From positions 1 through 24,689 of the IMG/VR virus record IMGVR_UViG_3300033064_002218: 24,689 bases of DNA, one strand, 5' to 3'. Made by a program: the position numbers and the translations under genes. Source of the stretch: a virus. Positions within the stretch are counted from its first letter, which is position 1. The number at the start of each line of letters is the position of its first letter. Below, piece after piece: positions 20,052 to 24,689 of this stretch. Below the pieces are notes generated by a model that had not been told where the DNA came from, made no database searches, and was given only the letters and a program-made list of their open reading frames with translations.

Positions 20052-21229
20052 TCAACTTAGTTGAGTTTCTTTTTCTTGAAGATATAGACCCATCACAGGC
20101 GGAGTCAATATTAGAAACGTATGAAAACATAACGTTTGATACGGTTCAAAAATTTTATGACTTTTTTAAATCACACTCGGTTGTTTTAAGAAAAGTATCT
20201 AAGAATGCAGCCGGAGCAACATTACTGGAAAGATTGAAATCATTTAAGCAATCTTATGAATACGATGTTGTCAGGAATTACATAGAAGAACAAAATAAAA
20301 TTAAAAAGTTATTGTCAACTAATTCGTCTGATATTACAGTTATTCAAAATACATTGGAAAGTGTATCTCGGTATAATCTGGACACTTTTGATTATTACAT
20401 TGTTAGAAAATTAATAGATCAAACTGGTTCTTCAAATGGAGTTTTACCATCGGATGAATTAAAAACACTTCTTGAGTCTTTAATAGAAAGAAAAAATGCG
20501 GTAACTATAAACGAAGAGGGTTCCATAAACTTTGATAAAAATCTGAGAGACGAGTCTGAAAGGGCAATAACATTTCAAAACATGTATAAGAACTCTGGTA
20601 GATATAGAATTCCTGTGTTAGATGAAAGATTTTACTTTAAGGATTTTGATTACGTTGTTAATAGAAATTTTGAATCACTTCCAGAAGCATCATCGGCCGA
20701 AGTAAATCTTTTAACAAAACTTGCAAATGTTACAGATATTGATGCATTTTTAACAGATCTAACAAAGATTACAATAGAAAATGAAAACTCTATTACAGGT
20801 CTAAATGTAAAGATTCAACGACTTGAAGACATTATAGAAATAAAACAACAAGAAGTTAAATCTTATGTTGATGCACAGATAGAAAACGAGGCATTTATTG
20901 ATAGTATCGCTTTTGATAATTTGAAGAAAGACGATGAAATTATACAGAAAGATGAGTCAATCAACCAATTGAATGAAACTATTACAACTACATTATCTGA
21001 ACTTGAATCAAATGTTGCAAATCAAATCAATAATATAAATGCGGCACAAAATGCAGAAATTACTGCATTGAAGTCACAAATAGCGGCACTACAATCAACA
21101 ATTACATCGTTAAGGGCATCTAAACCACCCCTGTTACCGAACGTTACTATAACAACAACCCCAGTACCAACATTTGGTGGTCCCAATCCAGCAAACGTAG
21201 GAACCCCAACCTTGGGCGGCAACATATAA
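20048..21229 (+). CDS. Coiled-coil tail or baseplate structural protein
   Basis: A 393-residue protein overlapping the previous stop by four bases. Residues 1-230 are helical globular (LVEFLFLEDIDPSQAESILE, ending near DERFYFKDFDYVVNRNF). Residues 235-350 form a long coiled coil with heptad-like spacing (ITGLNVKIQRLEDIIEIKQQ, LNETITTTLSELESNVANQI, ALKSQIAALQSTITSL). The end is a Pro/Gly/Thr-rich tail (PPLLPNVTITTTPVPTFGGP). The shape suggests a trimeric fibre stalk or connector joined to the wedge. The family is not recognised; the role is inferred from position between baseplate genes and the giant tail protein. Confidence 0.6.
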   Translation: MINLVEFLFLEDIDPSQAESILETYENITFDTVQKFYDFFKSHSVVLRKVSKNAAGATLLERLKSFKQSYEYDVVRNYIEEQNKIKKLLSTNSSDITVIQNTLESVSRYNLDTFDYYIVRKLIDQTGSSNGVLPSDELKTLLESLIERKNAVTINEEGSINFDKNLRDESERAITFQNMYKNSGRYRIPVLDERFYFKDFDYVVNRNFESLPEASSAEVNLLTKLANVTDIDAFLTDLTKITIENENSITGLNVKIQRLEDIIEIKQQEVKSYVDAQIENEAFIDSIAFDNLKKDDEIIQKDESINQLNETITTTLSELESNVANQINNINAAQNAEITALKSQIAALQSTITSLRASKPPLLPNVTITTTPVPTFGGPNPANVGTPTLGGNI

Positions 21230-21230
21230 T

Positions 21231-24200
21231 ATGGCAAACTTTGAATACAAAAATATTGATGATATTTTAAACACCAATCTTCCGATTAGAGGTGTTAGAC
21301 GGTCATTGGATGATTTAAAACTTTTAAAAAAAACACCACCACTTGTACCTGCAATAGACAAACAAACTGGTGTTGTAGAATTCCATACGTTTTTACCTAA
21401 TGGTGCATATCTTAGTTCTTTATATAATACAGATACTTGGAGATTGGAAGATCCACTACCAGGTTCATCTGTTCCTGTTATATCACTTGATTTACACAAA
21501 GATTTTAAGAATAGTGAAAATCCAGCAGGAACATATAAAGTAGTTTACAATTTTTTTAAAAACATAATTGGTGCACACGATGCTCCAAAAATGTTTATAT
21601 CTAAAATATCATCTGATAGAACAGAATTAGAATTAACTCTTATAAACAGAACACCACAAGAAGATCAAAAAATTCTTGCTGATTTTGTTCTTTCATACTT
21701 AAAGGCAAAAGAGATACTACCAAATGTAGTTATCAATTTTGGTGAAAATAAAATTATAGATGTAATAAACTTAATCTCAGATGGTAGTAGATTTAGTTTT
21801 TTCATAAAATTGTATGAAGGTCTTCCAGCCGATCTAGATTTGTATTTTGAATGTTGGATTCAAGAACAATTATTTAAACCATTCATAGACACGATACAAC
21901 ACGTACCAGAAGAAATAAGAACAGAACTACCTACTCTTAAAGGACCAAACTTTGAAGTAGATTATGATTATTGGACATCGGGTGAAACTGAGTATAAATC
22001 ATGGAACGAAATACTTTCTTCAAATGTACAGACATCACAGGAAATACTTGATCGATATATTTCATCAAGTAATTCGCCGGTACAATTAAATGTAAATTAC
22101 AGAGAATTTGAAAACTTTATATTTTATTCTTCAGCCGAGGAAAGGGTAGATAATTTTGTTTATAAAGTTGAATTGGTTGAGTCGTATAGCAATCAGTTAG
22201 CATTGTTAAATACATTTACTGGTTCTATCTCATCAAACAAGATTAAAATTACTTCTTTGCGTGATAAAGCTATAAGTGGGTTTGATAACTTTGAAAAATG
22301 GTTATATTACGAAACAACTGCTAGTAATTATTATACATCACAGGCGACTGCATCAATTACACCATACCCTAAATATTTGGTAACTGGTAGTAATTATACT
22401 ATTGCAACGAAAGAAGGAAAATCTAATTTATATCCAAGTAGTTCTTTGGAAGTTACCACTTGGTACAATGATCTTATTACAAAGTCAATAAATTATGATT
22501 TAAAAAATTACAATTCACTTAACAAGGCAATACCTGAACATTTGAGAGATAGTGGAGATAACGAACAATTTACAACATTCGTTAACATGATAGGTCAACA
22601 CTTTGACATCATGTATCTCTACACCGATCACATTCTTAAAAAGAACTTACGAGAAGAGCACCCAAAAGATGGTTTATCACAAGATCTTATTTATGAAGCA
22701 ACACGAAATCTCGGATGGACACTATCCCACGGAACACAGGCAAAAGATCTTTGGGAATATGCATTTGGTATAAGTGGAAGTGGTGATCCTATTTGGACAG
22801 GAAAAACAACCACAAATAAATATCTTACTAAATCATATGAAGAAAGAACGAAAGAAGTTTGGAGAAGAATTTTTAACAATCTCCCTTACATATATAAAAC
22901 AAAGGGAACTGCTCGTGGTGTAAAAGCTCTTCTTGCTGCGTATGGTATTCCACAAACTCTTTTAACGATACGTGAATTTGGTGGACCAGATAATGCTGAT
23001 TTGGGTTTAATTCCAAGAGCAGAATGGGAAAAGCACACCCACTATTTAAATTTTAAAGGGTCATACCCGGTTCCACCAACACAAAGTTATATATCTGTAC
23101 CATGGCAAAGGGTAAATGACGCAACAGGTTCATTTAAATATCCAGATGCCATTTCTTTCCGTTGGAAAATGGAACCAGACGAAACTTATAGCTATGGATC
23201 AGATCCACATCAAACACTTTTACAAAAGAATTCGGGTTCTCGTGTTGACTGGTTCGTTACTGTAAATAAGAATGGTACTGATGTAGAAAAGGGAAGTGTT
23301 ACTTTTTATATTGGTGACGGAACAACATATAAATCTGCATCTATTACAGATGAGTTTATGTATGATGATGTTCCTCTCAATATATTATTGAGAAGAAGTG
23401 CTGATAGTGATTTAACTTCTACAAATCAGACATATGAACTTACACTTAAAACTTCAAAGTATGGAAAGATTGCAGTTGAACGTTCTGCTAGTGTTAGTAT
23501 TAATGGTGGAACTGAGCCAAATAAAAATAGAGCATGGGTTTCTAGTGGTACACTTTTTATTGGGTCTGGTTCAAACCCACAAACGAGTAATATACTATCT
23601 GGTTCAGTATTTGAATTAAGATATTGGTCAAATATTTTAAGTACAAGTTCATTTAACAACCACGTACTTGCACCAAGATCTTACAATGGTAATACTGAAA
23701 CTTCATCATTCTATGATTTACAGGCACAATTTAAGTTCTGGCAAAAGTTTAATGTTGCGGTAACAACAAGTATATCAAGTTCCCATCCAAATCAAAATCA
23801 AACAAGATTTGAAATCTCACCAAAACTTGCAACATTTAATGGATTTACTTCCGAATCTTTTGAATCAATAACAGAAACTTACAATATGGAAGTTGCTACA
23901 TTGGCAAACAACACACCATATGCAGAAAAAGTTAGAATAGATTCTGGTTCATTGATTGGCTCTTTGAGTAAAGATAGAAGTGCAGAAGTATCTGCATTTG
24001 ACACATACTCAAATGACTCGGATAAATTGATGATTGCGTTCTCACCACAGGACGTAATAAATGAAGACATCTATGAGAGTTTGGGATATGTTCAGCTTGA
24101 TGATTATATTGGTGAGTATGGGAATATTAAGAAAGATCAGTATCCAAACTTGAAATGGTTGGCAAGAGATTATTGGAAAAAATATGCAAATAAGAATGAT

Positions 24201-24689
24201 TTTACTGCTTACTTAAAACTCATATCTGTTTTTGATTTTAGTGTATTTGACCAAATACGTCAAACACTACCGGCGAGAAGTAATCCAATATTGGGTGTTG
24301 TCATTCAACCCAATGTTCTTGAAAGATCAAAAGTCGGTGGTATAGGTAGAAACATAAATGGAAATCCAAATAACAGCATACCTTTAAATGAATTGTCTGC
24401 ACCCGTCAATGTTTTTGCAACATATGGTGTAAAAGAAAGTACAATATTAATTGGATTTGATGGTGAAGGTGAAGTGGATGATATTCAAGGTGAATATGAT
24501 TTGGATAAAGAAATCTTACCATCCACACACAACGTCTCTCTTACAAAATCATTACCAGTTGCAAGATCCCTTAAAGTGGACTACACAGTGAAAGAAAGTT
24601 TACTACAACACGAACTTTCAAAAAAATTGATTAAAGTAGACTACACCGTAAAAGAAAGTTTACTACAACACGAACTTTCAAAAAAATTG
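21231..24689 (+). CDS. Very large tail/baseplate structural protein with LamG-like domain (3' end missing)
   Basis: The frame is open from ATG 21231 to the last base (1153 codons, no stop), so the gene continues beyond the window. The ATG follows one base after the previous stop. Seen parts: an N-terminal globular part; at residues about 460-575 a conserved wedge/tail-protein segment with FVNMIGQHFDIMYLYTDH, RNLGWTLSHGTQAKDLW and LPYIYKTKGTARGVKALL, then AYGIP and IREFGGP. A concanavalin/LamG-like beta-sandwich follows at about 610-800 (DAISFRWKMEPDE, then SGTLFIGSG and FELRYWSNIL). A further structural part contains SVFDFSVFDQIRQTLPAR, and the end is a 20-residue tandem repeat. The KTKGTARG-x-x-ALL-x-x-YGIP motif recurs in large tail proteins of T4-like and flavobacterial phages, to my recollection. 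A gp7-like wedge role is possible. Confidence 0.7.
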   Translation, partial: MANFEYKNIDDILNTNLPIRGVRRSLDDLKLLKKTPPLVPAIDKQTGVVEFHTFLPNGAYLSSLYNTDTWRLEDPLPGSSVPVISLDLHKDFKNSENPAGTYKVVYNFFKNIIGAHDAPKMFISKISSDRTELELTLINRTPQEDQKILADFVLSYLKAKEILPNVVINFGENKIIDVINLISDGSRFSFFIKLYEGLPADLDLYFECWIQEQLFKPFIDTIQHVPEEIRTELPTLKGPNFEVDYDYWTSGETEYKSWNEILSSNVQTSQEILDRYISSSNSPVQLNVNYREFENFIFYSSAEERVDNFVYKVELVESYSNQLALLNTFTGSISSNKIKITSLRDKAISGFDNFEKWLYYETTASNYYTSQATASITPYPKYLVTGSNYTIATKEGKSNLYPSSSLEVTTWYNDLITKSINYDLKNYNSLNKAIPEHLRDSGDNEQFTTFVNMIGQHFDIMYLYTDHILKKNLREEHPKDGLSQDLIYEATRNLGWTLSHGTQAKDLWEYAFGISGSGDPIWTGKTTTNKYLTKSYEERTKEVWRRIFNNLPYIYKTKGTARGVKALLAAYGIPQTLLTIREFGGPDNADLGLIPRAEWEKHTHYLNFKGSYPVPPTQSYISVPWQRVNDATGSFKYPDAISFRWKMEPDETYSYGSDPHQTLLQKNSGSRVDWFVTVNKNGTDVEKGSVTFYIGDGTTYKSASITDEFMYDDVPLNILLRRSADSDLTSTNQTYELTLKTSKYGKIAVERSASVSINGGTEPNKNRAWVSSGTLFIGSGSNPQTSNILSGSVFELRYWSNILSTSSFNNHVLAPRSYNGNTETSSFYDLQAQFKFWQKFNVAVTTSISSSHPNQNQTRFEISPKLATFNGFTSESFESITETYNMEVATLANNTPYAEKVRIDSGSLIGSLSKDRSAEVSAFDTYSNDSDKLMIAFSPQDVINEDIYESLGYVQLDDYIGEYGNIKKDQYPNLKWLARDYWKKYANKNDFTAYLKLISVFDFSVFDQIRQTLPARSNPILGVVIQPNVLERSKVGGIGRNINGNPNNSIPLNELSAPVNVFATYGVKESTILIGFDGEGEVDDIQGEYDLDKEILPSTHNVSLTKSLPVARSLKVDYTVKESLLQHELSKKLIKVDYTVKESLLQHELSKKL
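24570..24689 (+). repeat. 60-bp tandem repeat in the last gene, two copies to the window edge
   Basis: Unit 1 is 24570-24629 and unit 2 is 24630-24689. They differ at four bases, three of them silent, and the last 39 bases are identical. Each unit encodes KVDYTVKESLLQHELSKKL preceded by Leu (unit 1) or Ile (unit 2). The window stops exactly at the end of unit 2, so more copies may follow and an assembly break at the repeat is plausible. Confidence 0.9.

Noticed and set aside
1-24689. tRNA genes, CRISPR arrays, insertion sequences, integrase or attachment sites
   Set aside because: I found no cloverleaf-like stretch in the gaps, no spaced short repeats, no transposase or recombinase motifs. 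The gaps are too short for most of these.

Overview
This window looks like a piece of a tailed double-stranded DNA phage genome with a T4-type contractile-tail baseplate (myovirus morphology). It is visibly AT-rich, densely packed, and every supported gene lies on the + strand, mostly with start/stop overlaps of a few bases. The phage assignment rests on recognisable gp25-like and gp6-like baseplate wedge proteins, a gp55-like late sigma factor, a hub/spike protein and large tail structural proteins, next to nucleotide and repair genes typical of large virulent phages (ThyX, UvsE, a PolB-type 3'-5' exonuclease). Both ends of the window fall inside genes.

Host clue: four gaps between genes in the first 4.3 kb carry the same promoter, TTG, exactly 20 bases, then TAnnTTTG or a close variant. 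This resembles the primary-sigma promoter of Bacteroidota (-33 TTG / -7 TAnnTTTG), so a Bacteroidota host, for example a flavobacterium, is my best inference. Several genes have strong Shine-Dalgarno (SD) sequences, which fits that host less well.

Layout. 1-3192: replication-side leftovers and small early genes (exonuclease C-terminus, a Zn/AT-hook protein, a run of small conserved or unknown proteins), ending in a hairpin terminator. 3193-4966: a loosely packed region with three single-gene units (a repeat protein, an unknown small protein, a membrane-anchored lytic transglycosylase). Its leaders contain palindromes, UNCG-tetraloop hairpins and a repeated GGTCGGTATA element. 4967-8664: small unknown genes surrounding thyX and a methyltransferase-fold protein, closed by a perfect hairpin terminator at 8688-8721. 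8761-12984: UvsE, a multi-spanning membrane protein with a coiled coil, a second Zn protein paralogous to the one at 506, a ClpP-like serine peptidase, a small membrane protein, then the gp55-like sigma factor. 12999-24689: a virion cluster of unknown protein, hub/spike, GH19 muralytic enzyme, small protein, gp25, gp6, DNRLRE-like structural protein, coiled-coil structural protein and a very large tail protein. The last gene runs off the window in a 60-bp tandem repeat.

How it fits together: host RNA polymerase would read the early small-gene units from the TTG-N20-TAnnTTTG promoters. ThyX and UvsE support nucleotide supply and repair. The gp55-like factor encoded just before the baseplate genes would redirect polymerase to late genes. 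The GH19 enzyme (probably virion-borne) and the membrane-anchored transglycosylase would act on peptidoglycan at entry or exit. I saw no tRNA, rRNA, CRISPR array, insertion sequence, integrase or homing endonuclease.
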